DNA of 23,354 nucleotides from NCBI GenBank assembly GCA_948579315.1, contig CAPAOL010000046.1, positions 1 through 23,354 of the forward strand. The letters are read 5' to 3'. Made by a program: the position numbers and the translations under genes. This document shows positions 6,618 through 14,088 of the stretch, in pieces. How positions within the stretch are numbered: the stretch's first letter is position 1; each line of letters opens with the position of its first letter. This DNA is from an uncultured Phocaeicola sp. (GTDB taxonomy: Bacteria > Bacteroidota > Bacteroidia > Bacteroidales > Bacteroidaceae). Under the pieces are notes generated by a model. The model made no database searches. It had not been told where the DNA came from and saw only the letters and a program-made list of their open reading frames with translations.

Positions 6618-7408
6618 TTCTTAGTTTCTTTCGATACTTCCAGAAGCTTCCCATATGCATCAAATGACTTTCGCGAAGCCAATGAAATGGTTATCATCAA
6701 CGACAGCATGGATGCAGCGAATGTGATTACCATTATCATCATCTGATATTTAATGGCAACGTTTGGAGTACTTCCGCCTAAAATCTGTCCAATCATTGTC
6801 CCCGGGAAAGCTACCAATCCCATTACAGCAATATTCGCAATCAACGGGCTGAATGATTTAATAATCGCCTGCCGAATAAACGGAGCCTGCGCTTCCTGTC
6901 TGGTAGCCCCGTTGCCCAATAAATATCTATATAATTGTTGTTCACGTTTCAATCCGCTATAATAAGTATTCAAGGCGATAACATTGCTCGAAAGCATATT
7001 TCCCATCAGAATACCGAATATCGGAATAAAGTATTGAGCACTGAAAATATTATCCAATTGAAGAACAATACCTATAAAATACAACCCTACCAACACGACA
7101 CTGCAAAGAAACCCAACTGAAATCGGAATCAGCAAAATACTGCGTTTCAACTGCGTACGTACCAATGCGGTTTGTCCGGCTACGAATATCATAATAATCA
7201 CCCAAAGGAAATTAATCCAGGGATTATTCCATATAAAAAGATATTTCAAATACATGCCTATGAAGAACAGTTGGATAATCATCCGTACTGTACCGATCAC
7301 GGCAGGTTTCAATAATCCCGTCTTGAATTTCCATAGATAAAAGAACGGAATGGCAAGCAGAAGCAAGCCTATGGCTAAGTTATAATATGATATGTCAATC
7401 GTTCCCAC
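6614..7408 (-). CDS. fetB: FetB/UPF0014-family ABC transporter permease
   Basis: A 264-residue integral membrane protein of the UPF0014 family, the permease of FetAB, which in E. coli exports iron (established for that homologue). About seven hydrophobic segments are visible, at roughly residues 10-27, 38-58, 62-80, 92-115, 125-150, 195-217 and 222-243. The conserved cytoplasmic region LLGNGATRQEAQAPFIRQAI (about 164-183), which should contact the ATPase, is present. The ATPase gene is 33 bp upstream on the same strand and a small gene overlaps the stop codon. Substrate is inferred from homology only; no Fur-type site was identified. Confidence 0.85.
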   Translation of the reverse strand: MGTIDISYYNLAIGLLLLAIPFFYLWKFKTGLLKPAVIGTVRMIIQLFFIGMYLKYLFIWNNPWINFLWVIIMIFVAGQTALVRTQLKRSILLIPISVGFLCSVVLVGLYFIGIVLQLDNIFSAQYFIPIFGILMGNMLSSNVIALNTYYSGLKREQQLYRYLLGNGATRQEAQAPFIRQAIIKSFSPLIANIAVMGLVAFPGTMIGQILGGSTPNVAIKYQMMIMVITFAASMLSLMITISLASRKSFDAYGKLLEVSKETKK

Positions 7409-7441
7409 GGTATATATTCTTACTGTTTTATTCGATTTGGA

Positions 7442-8062
7442 TTATAGTTCTATTACATAATGACACCCCGACGCAAAGTCCTTGTCGTGAGACACAGCAA
7501 GTACAGCCGCTCCTTTTTCCGCCTGTCGCCGGAAAAAAGAAAGCACTTTATCAGTCGATCCAGAATCCAAAGCAGAAGTCGGTTCATCTATAATAATGAG
7601 AGGTTTATCAAGCATCGCAGCCACTGCAAGCATAATACGTTGCCGTTGTCCGCCCGAAACTTCATTCACTCTCTTTGTATATAATTCGTGCTCCAATCCC
7701 AATTCGTCAAAGCAAGCGAAAAGCCTTTCTTCTGAAAAAGGAACCGAGCGGTTCACTTTCAACTCGAACGGCAGGGCGACCATTTCTTTCACCCATTCAA
7801 ATGGTAACGCTAACTCTTGCGGAATCCATGCAATCTGACGCCGGACACTATCAATAGTGGATATATCAAGAAATATTTCCCCCACTCGAATAGTCCCTTC
7901 TTTCAATGGGACGAATCCCATCACTGCATTCAGCAACGATGTTTTTCCGCAACCGGATTGTCCTACGATACAGGCTGTTTCTCCCCGTTCCAGTTTCAGG
8001 TTAAAACCGGAGAAAAGCACTTCTGTCCCAAAGGTTATGCAGGCGTTATTGATATGTAACAT
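7442..8062 (-). CDS. fetA: ABC transporter ATP-binding protein (FetA-like)
   Basis: A 206-residue stand-alone nucleotide-binding domain. Motifs are complete: Walker A GQSGCGKTS (residues 34-42), Q-loop Q82 in IPQELALPF, signature SGGQRQR (136-142), Walker B LIIIDE (155-160) with D-loop SALD, and the switch histidine H192 in SHDKDF. The short length and the pairing with a UPF0014 permease point to the FetAB iron/metal exporter. The ATG at 8062 is preceded by a minus-strand TACTTTTG box at 8095-8088, leaving a leader of about 20 nt. It is divergent from the WYL regulator, which could control it. Confidence 0.87.
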   Translation of the reverse strand: MLHINNACITFGTEVLFSGFNLKLERGETACIVGQSGCGKTSLLNAVMGFVPLKEGTIRVGEIFLDISTIDSVRRQIAWIPQELALPFEWVKEMVALPFELKVNRSVPFSEERLFACFDELGLEHELYTKRVNEVSGGQRQRIMLAVAAMLDKPLIIIDEPTSALDSGSTDKVLSFFRRQAEKGAAVLAVSHDKDFASGCHYVIEL

Positions 8063-8087
8063 TTATTTGTTCTCTTGAAATTCTCGC

Positions 8088-8095
8088 CAAAAGTA
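8088..8095 (-). promoter_or_regulatory. -7 box of the fetAB promoter
   Basis: Minus strand TACTTTTG, a perfect TAnnTTTG match, 25 bp before the fetA ATG. The -33 element is not clear. Confidence 0.5.
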
Positions 8096-8164
8096 CACAA
8101 AAAACAAGACTTTTCGGATATTGATGGGAAACAAAAGCGGGAGGTTTTGTATAAATTCGACAGA

Positions 8165-8199
8165 ACGACATGTTTTGTCGTCATGGCTCATTATCTTTG
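8165..8199 (+). promoter_or_regulatory. WYL-gene promoter with overlapping inverted repeat
   Basis: TATCTTTG at 8192-8199 is a perfect -7 box, 28 bp before the ATG. Just upstream, ACGACA (8165-8170) and TGTCGT (8176-8181) form an inverted repeat with a 5-bp spacer that overlaps the -33 region. It is a candidate autoregulatory operator, also about 70 bp upstream of the fetAB promoter. Confidence 0.45.
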
Positions 8200-8227
8200 C
8201 CGGTAGAAATCCAAAAGAAAGCAGACT

Positions 8228-9139
8228 ATGGGAAAGAAATTGGAAGGCATACAACGAATGCTGGTTATTATCAACAAATTGAAAGAAAGGCAACGTTATG
8301 TTCCGCGTGAAGAGCTGGAGGAATATGTGCGGCTTCGCATGGAAGAGCGTGACGCGACGCCTGTTGATATTCGGACCATACAACGTGATTTTAAAGATAT
8401 AGAAGATTTGTTCGGCATTTGCATCCGCTTTGACAAAAAATGGAGCGGCTATTATATCAATGAAGAGGACAGTCTGATTAACGAGCAATATGAACGCCTG
8501 CTGCTGAACTTCGATTTGCTGAATGCTTTAGATAAGACATCCAATCTGCATACTTATGTCCTTGCCGAACATCACCGTCCGTCTGACACCGAATGCCTTC
8601 CGGCATTGATAAAGGCCATCAAATTCTCTCATCCGGTAGCATTCGATTATATATATGTACGCGAAGAAGGCAGAATGCGCGAAAAGAAAGTTCTTCCCCA
8701 TTATCTGAAAGAAGACCAGCAACGCTGGTATCTCCTTGCCTACGATAATAACGTGCTGAAAACATTCAACGTAGACTGTATCCGTAACCTCCGGATTTAT
8801 TATGAAGAAACCTTCAAAAGAGATATGGATATTGATGCAAACGACTTATTTAAGGACAGTTATGGTATCTGGAACCAGCCGGATATTCCCGTAGAAGATA
8901 TTGAATTGAGTTACAGTGCACTAGATGGCAGATTCTTAAAATCTGTTCCTCTACACCATTCGCAGAAAATCATTGCAGACAACGAAACAGAATTCCGGAT
9001 TACATTGCGCCTCCGTATCACCAATGATTTTGTCATGGCATTACTCGCACGTAGTAGCTCGCTTACGGTAATCAAGCCGCTACATCTTCGGGAACGTATC
9101 CGAAAAGTATATGAGGAAGCATTGCAAAGGAATACATAA
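8228..9139 (+). CDS. WYL-domain (YafY-type) transcriptional regulator
   Basis: A 303-residue regulator with an N-terminal helix-turn-helix of the DeoR/YafY type (about residues 7-60, including DIRTIQRDFKDIEDLFG), and a WYL domain whose signature is visible as RWYLLAYD (166-173). The C-terminal WCX-type extension (about 215-300) ends in IRKVYEEAL. WYL domains are thought to sense small ligands or nucleic acids. The ATG at 8228 follows a clear promoter. It is divergent from fetAB and 24 bp upstream of a small membrane-protein gene, so it may regulate either; this is inference. All conserved parts look intact. Confidence 0.87.
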   Translation: MGKKLEGIQRMLVIINKLKERQRYVPREELEEYVRLRMEERDATPVDIRTIQRDFKDIEDLFGICIRFDKKWSGYYINEEDSLINEQYERLLLNFDLLNALDKTSNLHTYVLAEHHRPSDTECLPALIKAIKFSHPVAFDYIYVREEGRMREKKVLPHYLKEDQQRWYLLAYDNNVLKTFNVDCIRNLRIYYEETFKRDMDIDANDLFKDSYGIWNQPDIPVEDIELSYSALDGRFLKSVPLHHSQKIIADNETEFRITLRLRITNDFVMALLARSSSLTVIKPLHLRERIRKVYEEALQRNT

Positions 9140-9163
9140 AAATAGAACTTCAATTTCCTAAAT

Positions 9164-9538
9164 ATGAAAATAAAAAAGATATTCAGAACCGTAGGTATCT
9201 CGGCCCTTGTTATTGTCTTTAGCTATTTTGTTTATCAAGACCAGTTGGCACAGAAAGAGTTAATGAGAAGTCTTGACAGGAATGCTTCGTCCATTCATCC
9301 TGATTCCGACAATTGTTCATACACCTCTTCTTCACCAACCAACGAAGATGAACTTCTTCTGAAAACAGAAAAGAAGGAAAACGGTGCCAACACTTATTGC
9401 CCAGAAGATGATTTCAACGAACGTTTGGATGATTTTCTTGCCGATCCGGAAGATGAGATGACTTTTCCATCGGAAGTTTTCGATACACAAATAGATGAAT
9501 GCGATGATGAACTGATAGAAAACGAGATTGATTATTAG
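9164..9538 (+). CDS. Small acidic single-pass membrane protein, unknown
   Basis: A 124-residue protein with a basic start (MKIKKIFR), one membrane helix at about residues 9-25, then a strongly acidic tail rich in Asp/Glu and Ser that has no recognisable fold. The orientation is probably N-in with the acidic part outside the cytoplasm. It lies 24 bp after the WYL gene and is likely co-transcribed. I do not recognise the family. The TAG stop lies in a short inverted repeat (TTAGCG / CGCTAA, 9535-9557) without a T-tract. Confidence 0.6.
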   Translation: MKIKKIFRTVGISALVIVFSYFVYQDQLAQKELMRSLDRNASSIHPDSDNCSYTSSSPTNEDELLLKTEKKENGANTYCPEDDFNERLDDFLADPEDEMTFPSEVFDTQIDECDDELIENEIDY

Positions 9539-9603
9539 CGAATAATTTATACGCTAAGAACAAAAAACAATGCCCTTGAAGTGTTATATTGCAAAAGATT
9601 GTC

Positions 9604-9858
9604 TATATTTGCAACGTTGTCACAAGTAGTTGTGCAACTTTACATATAATTAATAGATGAAAGTGTTTTGCTTTTATCCTTATTCGGGAAATCTGGTAAA
9701 TTTCAAAAGGAACAGGGATAACAATAACACTCGTCACTTGTATTCCATTATGCGCTGTCATGTGCATATCTATACAAGTGTGGGGTATTGTTTATTTGTT
9801 TCTTAGGTTTACCAGAGCCTCCCGATAGATAAACAGATGACTCCACACTTTCTTTTTT
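9604..9858 (+). ncRNA. Candidate structured non-coding RNA with its own promoter and 3' hairpin
   Basis: TATATTTG (9604-9611) is a perfect -7 box with no convincing gene downstream for 300 bp. The predicted transcript folds repeatedly. Stem 1 pairs 9616-9625 with 9630-9638 (9 bp, one bulge). Stem 2 pairs 9662-9679 with 9716-9731 (15 bp in three helices). Stem 3 pairs CACTTGTA (9735-9742) with TACAAGTG (9773-9780), enclosing TATGCGC/GTGCATA. A closing stem pairs 9776-9783 and 9789-9795 with 9843-9850 and 9829-9835, followed by TTTCTTTTTT. Stem 3 and the closing stem share 9776-9780, so they are alternatives. This fits an sRNA or a leader that controls the genes from 9910. Confidence 0.45.
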
Positions 9859-9909
9859 ATGTATAACCTCATTTTAGGGAGTCGAAATGATATTATAAAT
9901 AGGATGTTT

Positions 9910-10083
9910 ATGGAAAAAAAATCAGCAATTCCCAAACCAGAAATTGGAGTTAGGAATCTTCTTTCTCGAAAAAATGGTGTAAAAAAACATAATGAAGACT
10001 TTTTAATTCTAACAGCGCTATTCTGTTTATTCATGTTATGTTGGATATTTGCGTTTTTAAATTTTATAGGAATAGATGTTTAA
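9910..10083 (+). CDS. Small membrane protein, unknown
   Basis: A 57-residue protein with a basic N-terminal half and one C-terminal membrane helix (about residues 31-53, very rich in Leu, Phe and Cys). I chose the ATG at 9910 because AGGA (9901-9904) sits 5 nt upstream, a better Shine-Dalgarno than usual here; ATGs at 9859 and 9904 are possible longer starts. It is the first of three small genes in an AT-rich stretch and its stop abuts the next frame. No family is recognised. Confidence 0.45.
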   Translation: MEKKSAIPKPEIGVRNLLSRKNGVKKHNEDFLILTALFCLFMLCWIFAFLNFIGIDV

Positions 10084-10102
10084 TAATATAAACTTTGATT
10101 AT

Positions 10103-10714
10103 ATGGAAAACAATAATGAAATGAAAAAGATTGATTCTTCAATGGTTGAATGTCCCTATTGCAAGAATGTGATAGAAGCTCCTGATAAACCGGACGTCAT
10201 ATTCAAATGTCCCAAATGCCATAAAGAACTCATTACTTACGATAAAAGGAAAGAATCCCAATCAAAAGCTGATGTGGCAGAAAATCCGAAAAAGACAAAA
10301 CAGAAAAAACAAATATTCATATGTATTGCAATCTTTATAGCTTTGTTTTCATATTTTTCTTTTTATATAGATAACAAACATCATCAAATTGGGAAATGGA
10401 CTGACCCTGTTGCAGGCACGTTTTATGAACTATATCAAGAAAATGAAAATATTTTTCTCAATTACTCAGATATCAAAACTGTTTTATGTAATCTATACAT
10501 ATCAAAGGGAAAAGAATATAAATTCCATGATGATACTAATGGTCTTTTTTATTACCCAAAAGGCACACACATGTATATAGCAGAAGGTTTTGAAGAATGT
10601 TATGACAATTATGGTCGTCAATATCATAGCACCGTTATACTTATTATTCAAAACAATCAATTATATGTATATAGCAATGATTATGACAAAAATGTATATC
10701 ATAAAATGAATTAA
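10103..10714 (+). CDS. Zinc-ribbon single-pass membrane protein, unknown
   Basis: A 203-residue protein with an N-terminal zinc ribbon, C17-x2-C20 (CPYC) and C36-x2-C39 (CPKC), a Lys-rich linker, one membrane helix (about residues 71-89) and an extracytoplasmic domain of about 110 residues rich in Tyr and Asn. The layout, a cytoplasmic metal ribbon joined to an outside domain, suggests a sensor or anchoring role but no specific function. An in-frame ATG at 10076, overlapping the previous gene's stop, would add nine residues. The DNA is clearly more AT-rich than the flanking metabolic genes, consistent with an accessory origin. Confidence 0.6.
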   Translation: MENNNEMKKIDSSMVECPYCKNVIEAPDKPDVIFKCPKCHKELITYDKRKESQSKADVAENPKKTKQKKQIFICIAIFIALFSYFSFYIDNKHHQIGKWTDPVAGTFYELYQENENIFLNYSDIKTVLCNLYISKGKEYKFHDDTNGLFYYPKGTHMYIAEGFEECYDNYGRQYHSTVILIIQNNQLYVYSNDYDKNVYHKMN

Positions 10715-10740
10715 GTACTAATTAGATAAATATAGACAAC

Positions 10741-10923
10741 ATGTATCAACAAGGAAATGACCAAAAATTGTCTGAATTAGAAAAAGCTCAAATAGAATTT
10801 TTAAAAGGAAAAGCTGAATTTATGCAAGGTTGCGGCGGATGTTTAATGATTCCTGTCATCCTTGTTGTATTGTTCTGCTTATTAATTTTAGTTGCTATGA
10901 TTGTAGGTCCTTTTATGGATTAA
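10741..10923 (+). CDS. Small membrane protein, unknown
   Basis: A 60-residue protein with a charged N-terminal helix (LSELEKAQIEFLKGKAEF), a Gly/Cys turn QGCGGC at residues 29-34 and one membrane helix (about 35-57). It starts 26 bp after the zinc-ribbon gene and is probably in the same transcript. I do not recognise the family; the amphipathic helix plus a single membrane helix is common in small membrane regulators, but no function can be assigned. Confidence 0.5.
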   Translation: MYQQGNDQKLSELEKAQIEFLKGKAEFMQGCGGCLMIPVILVVLFCLLILVAMIVGPFMD

Positions 10924-10977
10924 CACTGTAGGCATTGAGCCAAATCCAGAGAAATCAAAACTATAGGAAGAGGGGAT

Positions 10978-10985
10978 TAAATTTG
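10978..10985 (+). promoter_or_regulatory. -7 box upstream of the uracil-DNA glycosylase-like gene
   Basis: TAAATTTG matches TAnnTTTG perfectly, 49 bp before the ATG at 11035, so this gene can be transcribed separately from the small membrane genes. Confidence 0.45.
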
Positions 10986-11034
10986 TGGCAATAGCTGCAT
11001 AAGTGTTAAAGGAATATTTGACGAACTATTATTT

Positions 11035-11589
11035 ATGAACAGAATTACATTAAAACCATTTGTAAGAGAAAATTTAGACATTTTGTTTGTCGGCTTAAAT
11101 CCAGCCGTCATATCCAATCAGAAAGGACATTACTTTTCAGTAAAGCAATCTTTTTGGAATCAATTATATAAAAGTGGACTGATTTTAAAAGAAGTCGATA
11201 AAGAATATGCTGATGAATGTATATTTGGAAATACAGTCTTTAATATTAATCAACGGAATTTTGGTATAACTGATTTAGTCACTAATATAGCAAACAGCAA
11301 TAGTACTGAAGTCACCCCAACCATAAATGACTGCATACAATTAGAGAGAACAATTCTTGAATACAAGCCCAAAGTAGCAATCATTTTACATAGTAAAGTC
11401 CTTAAAATATTTATTCATAAACATTTGGGATTAAAAAAGAAATACTTTTCTAATTGTGGTAATATGGGGCAATTATTAAGAAATAGTGATACGACCTTTT
11501 TCAATATTGCCTTTCCACATGGAAACGCAATACCTGATGCTGCCAAAATTGAAAGATATAAAGAAGTGAAAGAGTTTATTTTAAAATAG
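11035..11589 (+). CDS. Uracil-DNA glycosylase superfamily protein (Mug-like, divergent)
   Basis: A 184-residue protein resembling the uracil/mismatch-specific DNA glycosylase fold. LFVGLNPAVIS (residues 18-28) corresponds to the catalytic GxNP motif 1 of Mug enzymes; the following FSVKQSFWNQLYKSGLI matches their aromatic helix, and NFGITDLV (75-82) matches the Mug GITxLV segment. The second catalytic motif appears as FPHGNAIPDA (160-169), which differs from the usual NPSG or HPS forms. It would remove uracil or a related damaged base from DNA, but substrate is unknown. Intact length, own promoter and terminator; AT-rich codons suggest acquisition. Confidence 0.7.
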   Translation: MNRITLKPFVRENLDILFVGLNPAVISNQKGHYFSVKQSFWNQLYKSGLILKEVDKEYADECIFGNTVFNINQRNFGITDLVTNIANSNSTEVTPTINDCIQLERTILEYKPKVAIILHSKVLKIFIHKHLGLKKKYFSNCGNMGQLLRNSDTTFFNIAFPHGNAIPDAAKIERYKEVKEFILK

Positions 11590-11606
11590 ATGCATAACAA
11601 AATTGC

Positions 11607-11657
11607 AACAAAGTGTAATGAATCGATTGATAAACAATTTATTACACTTTGTTTTTC
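11607..11657 (+). terminator. Intrinsic terminator of the glycosylase-like gene
   Basis: AACAAAGTGTAAT (11607-11619) pairs perfectly with ATTACACTTTGTT (11641-11653), 13 bp, followed by further T residues. It begins 18 bp after the stop codon. Confidence 0.75.
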
Positions 11658-11753
11658 TATAAAACAGCCAAGAGAAGACAAATCACTGATATATTTGTTA
11701 TCTTGAGATTTTCGCCTAAATTATGTCTATTGAAATTGCCTATGATTCAAACC

Positions 11754-13304
11754 TTACTCTGCCATCCACTTTTCAATGTTTCTTGTCTCAGCGCTGAAAT
11801 TCACCCCTATTTTGAACAGTCGGCGCTCGTCACTCTCAAAAGGTTTCGCATAATGTTTCTCATTAATCTGTCGCAAAGCCTCTTCAGCCATACCCTCCAG
11901 TTTGAATTCCATGACATAGATAAATTTATCAGTCTGCAAAACAAGATCGATACGTCCCCGACTTGTGTGATATTCTACTTTTACATAAAAACCGACTAAT
12001 TTGAACACGATAAAGAGAACATTCTGATAATGCAATTCCAAATCGCGAACCATCTCATAAGGAGTATCTGCAAAAAAACTCTGAAGACGACGGAAAAAAG
12101 AATCATAATCTCCAGAACGGACTTCACGGACAAACTTCTGAATTTCAAAGGAGGATTCAACAGCATCGGCATTCGTATAGAAAGGCATCAGATATTTTAT
12201 AAACCCTTCCTCTACTTCACGATTGGGAAATCCCAAACGATAAGTTTCAAATTCACGATCGTAGCCTTTTATAGTAAGATAACCGCTCTGATAAATCACA
12301 GGGATAGGATTGTCGGAAGTTGAATCAATACTATTCAGTACATCAGCACTGGTTTCTTCATGAGCCATCCGGTGAAGATCGTAATGATGTTTTTTTAGTA
12401 ATTCGACCAAATAAGTAGGTGTCCCCGTTTCAAACCAGTAGTTACCAAACGTATTGTATTTAAGTGTATTAAGTAAGCTAAACGGATTATACATACCTAC
12501 AGAATCATGAGTAAAATGATAACCATCATATCTTTCACGCATTTCAGTACAAATTTTATCATACGCCAAATTCTGCGCATCAGCAAATTCATGCAATTCT
12601 GTTTCAAAGTTCTCATGCAACTCATGATCACTGATTCCACAGATTTCAATGTATTGCTGACGCATGGATATATCCTCCAGGTTGTTCAGGTCACTAAACA
12701 CGCTCACCTTTCCGAATTTTGTCACTCCCGTAAGCATACCAAATTTAATGTAGCCATCCTTGCTTTTTAAAGCTCCATAAAAGGCCTTCAATGTATCACG
12801 AAAACTCTTCTGAAGTTCATCATTGCCGATTGCCTGCAACATAGGCTTATCATACTCGTCTACCAAAATAACGACACCTCGTCCCTCTTGTTCACAAGCA
12901 CGCTGAATCACACCTTGAAAGCGAGAAGCGAACGTTTTCTCATAGTCCTTTGCACCATAGAGAGCTTCCCATCCGCGTAAAGCACTTTCTAAGACTTGGT
13001 CGAGCGCTTCGGGAGTCGTATATTTCTCTGCATTCAAATCTAAATGCAAAATGGGATATTTAATCCACTCCTTTTCCAGCTTCTCCATCGCCAATCCTTC
13101 GAAAAGTTCTTTTTTTCCTTGAAAATAGGCTTCTAAAGTAGACAGTAACAAACTTTTCCCAAAACGACGTGGACGACTAAGAAAATAGTAACTGCCCGTT
13201 TTCACCATTTGATAAATCAAGGCAGTTTTATCTATATAACAATAACCACCTTTACGTATTTTTTCAAAGTTCTGTATGCCAATAGGATAAATTTTGTTAC
13301 TCAT
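11754..13304 (-). CDS. AAA-ATPase-like / PD-(D/E)XK nuclease (DUF1703) protein
   Basis: A 516-residue two-domain protein. The N-terminal AAA-ATPase-like domain has RPRRFGKSLLL as Walker A (residues 44-54; only one Gly before Lys, as is usual for this family), Walker B VVILVDEYD (144-152) and LTGVTKF (191-197). The C-terminal DUF1703 nuclease-fold domain has D453 and E467-x-K469 in GRIDLVLQ...VMEFK. Bacteroides genomes carry many paralogues of unknown function. It is monocistronic and divergent from the DUF2148 gene, with a TTTG-N20-TATCTTTG promoter. Full length; no frameshift. The ATG at 13304 directly begins the conserved IYPIGIQNFEKIR. Confidence 0.85.
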   Translation of the reverse strand: MSNKIYPIGIQNFEKIRKGGYCYIDKTALIYQMVKTGSYYFLSRPRRFGKSLLLSTLEAYFQGKKELFEGLAMEKLEKEWIKYPILHLDLNAEKYTTPEALDQVLESALRGWEALYGAKDYEKTFASRFQGVIQRACEQEGRGVVILVDEYDKPMLQAIGNDELQKSFRDTLKAFYGALKSKDGYIKFGMLTGVTKFGKVSVFSDLNNLEDISMRQQYIEICGISDHELHENFETELHEFADAQNLAYDKICTEMRERYDGYHFTHDSVGMYNPFSLLNTLKYNTFGNYWFETGTPTYLVELLKKHHYDLHRMAHEETSADVLNSIDSTSDNPIPVIYQSGYLTIKGYDREFETYRLGFPNREVEEGFIKYLMPFYTNADAVESSFEIQKFVREVRSGDYDSFFRRLQSFFADTPYEMVRDLELHYQNVLFIVFKLVGFYVKVEYHTSRGRIDLVLQTDKFIYVMEFKLEGMAEEALRQINEKHYAKPFESDERRLFKIGVNFSAETRNIEKWMAE

Positions 13305-13334
13305 ATACTCATATTATTTAGGAGTTGACAGATA

Positions 13335-13366
13335 CAAAGATAGACTTTTCCACCCAATAACACAAA
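13335..13366 (-). promoter_or_regulatory. Promoter of the AAA-ATPase-like gene
   Basis: On the minus strand TTTG (13366-13363) is followed after 20 bp by TATCTTTG (13342-13335), a complete Bacteroides-type promoter 30 bp before the ATG. Confidence 0.6.
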
Positions 13367-13423
13367 GTTCGATATGAAAGTTTTTTCTTTCATCGTTTAA
13401 TGTAAAGTTTTCCAATTTTGATT

Positions 13424-13431
13424 TATCTTTG
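13424..13431 (+). promoter_or_regulatory. -7 box of the DUF2148-agmatine operon
   Basis: TATCTTTG is a perfect TAnnTTTG match, 27 bp before the ATG at 13459. It rules out the TTG at 13429 as the start of the DUF2148 frame, because that codon lies inside the box. Confidence 0.55.
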
Positions 13432-13458
13432 CCTTACTTAATTAATTCAAGAAAAGTT

Positions 13459-14001
13459 ATGATACTGAACGAAAGAGATGCCCGTCATGAGCATGTATTA
13501 CAAGTAGCCCGCCAAATGATGACGGCTGCGCGTACTGCTCCGAAAGGAAAAGGTATTGATATTATTGAAGTGGCACTAATCACGGATGAAGAGATTAAAC
13601 AACTATCGGACACTATGATAGCTATGGTAGAAGAACACGGAATGAAATTTTTCCTTCGTGATGCCGACAACATCTTAAGTGCCGAATGTGTTGTATTGAT
13701 AGGAACACGCGAGCAGACACAAGGCTTAAACTGTGGTCATTGCGGTTTCACCACCTGCACCGAACGTACCGAAGGAGTTCCCTGCGCATTGAACAGCATA
13801 GACGTAGGTATCGCCATAGGTTCCGCCTGCGCTACTGCCGCCGATTTGCGTGTAGACACACGTGTGATGTTCTCCGCCGGACTGGCAGCACAACGCCTGA
13901 ACTGGCTGAAAGACTGCAAGATGGTAATGGCCATCCCTGTAAGCGCATCCTCCAAGAATCCGTTCTTTGACCGGAAGCCAAAGCAAGAAACGAATTCATA
14001 A
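13459..14001 (+). CDS. Ferredoxin-domain protein (DUF2148)
   Basis: A 180-residue protein of the DUF2148 family, predicted to carry an iron-sulfur cluster. Cysteines are arranged as C92-x2-C95-x4-C100-x8-C109 (in NCGHCGFTTC and VPCALN), with C124 further on in IGSACATAADL. The function of the family is not established; a redox role is inferred. I use the ATG at 13459 because the longer frame starts at a TTG inside the promoter. It is 87 bp before the longest agmatine deiminase reading, with no terminator between, so it may be the first gene of the polyamine operon. Complete and well conserved in appearance. Confidence 0.85.
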   Translation: MILNERDARHEHVLQVARQMMTAARTAPKGKGIDIIEVALITDEEIKQLSDTMIAMVEEHGMKFFLRDADNILSAECVVLIGTREQTQGLNCGHCGFTTCTERTEGVPCALNSIDVGIAIGSACATAADLRVDTRVMFSAGLAAQRLNWLKDCKMVMAIPVSASSKNPFFDRKPKQETNS

Positions 14002-14088
14002 TAATACATAATGATGCGTAACAGGCACACTGACGACTGACGCAGACAATAAACTGATTTTATAAATAACTAAATAGATAATAGTCTA

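Noticed and set aside
8063..8488. 141-codon minus-strand frame overlapping the WYL gene
   Set aside because: It is the antisense shadow of the WYL regulator and the fetA promoter region, with no domain features.
9657..9806. 49-codon frame inside the structured RNA region
   Set aside because: It has no family resemblance and no ribosome-binding site, and it coincides with strong RNA stems, so structure explains the sequence better.
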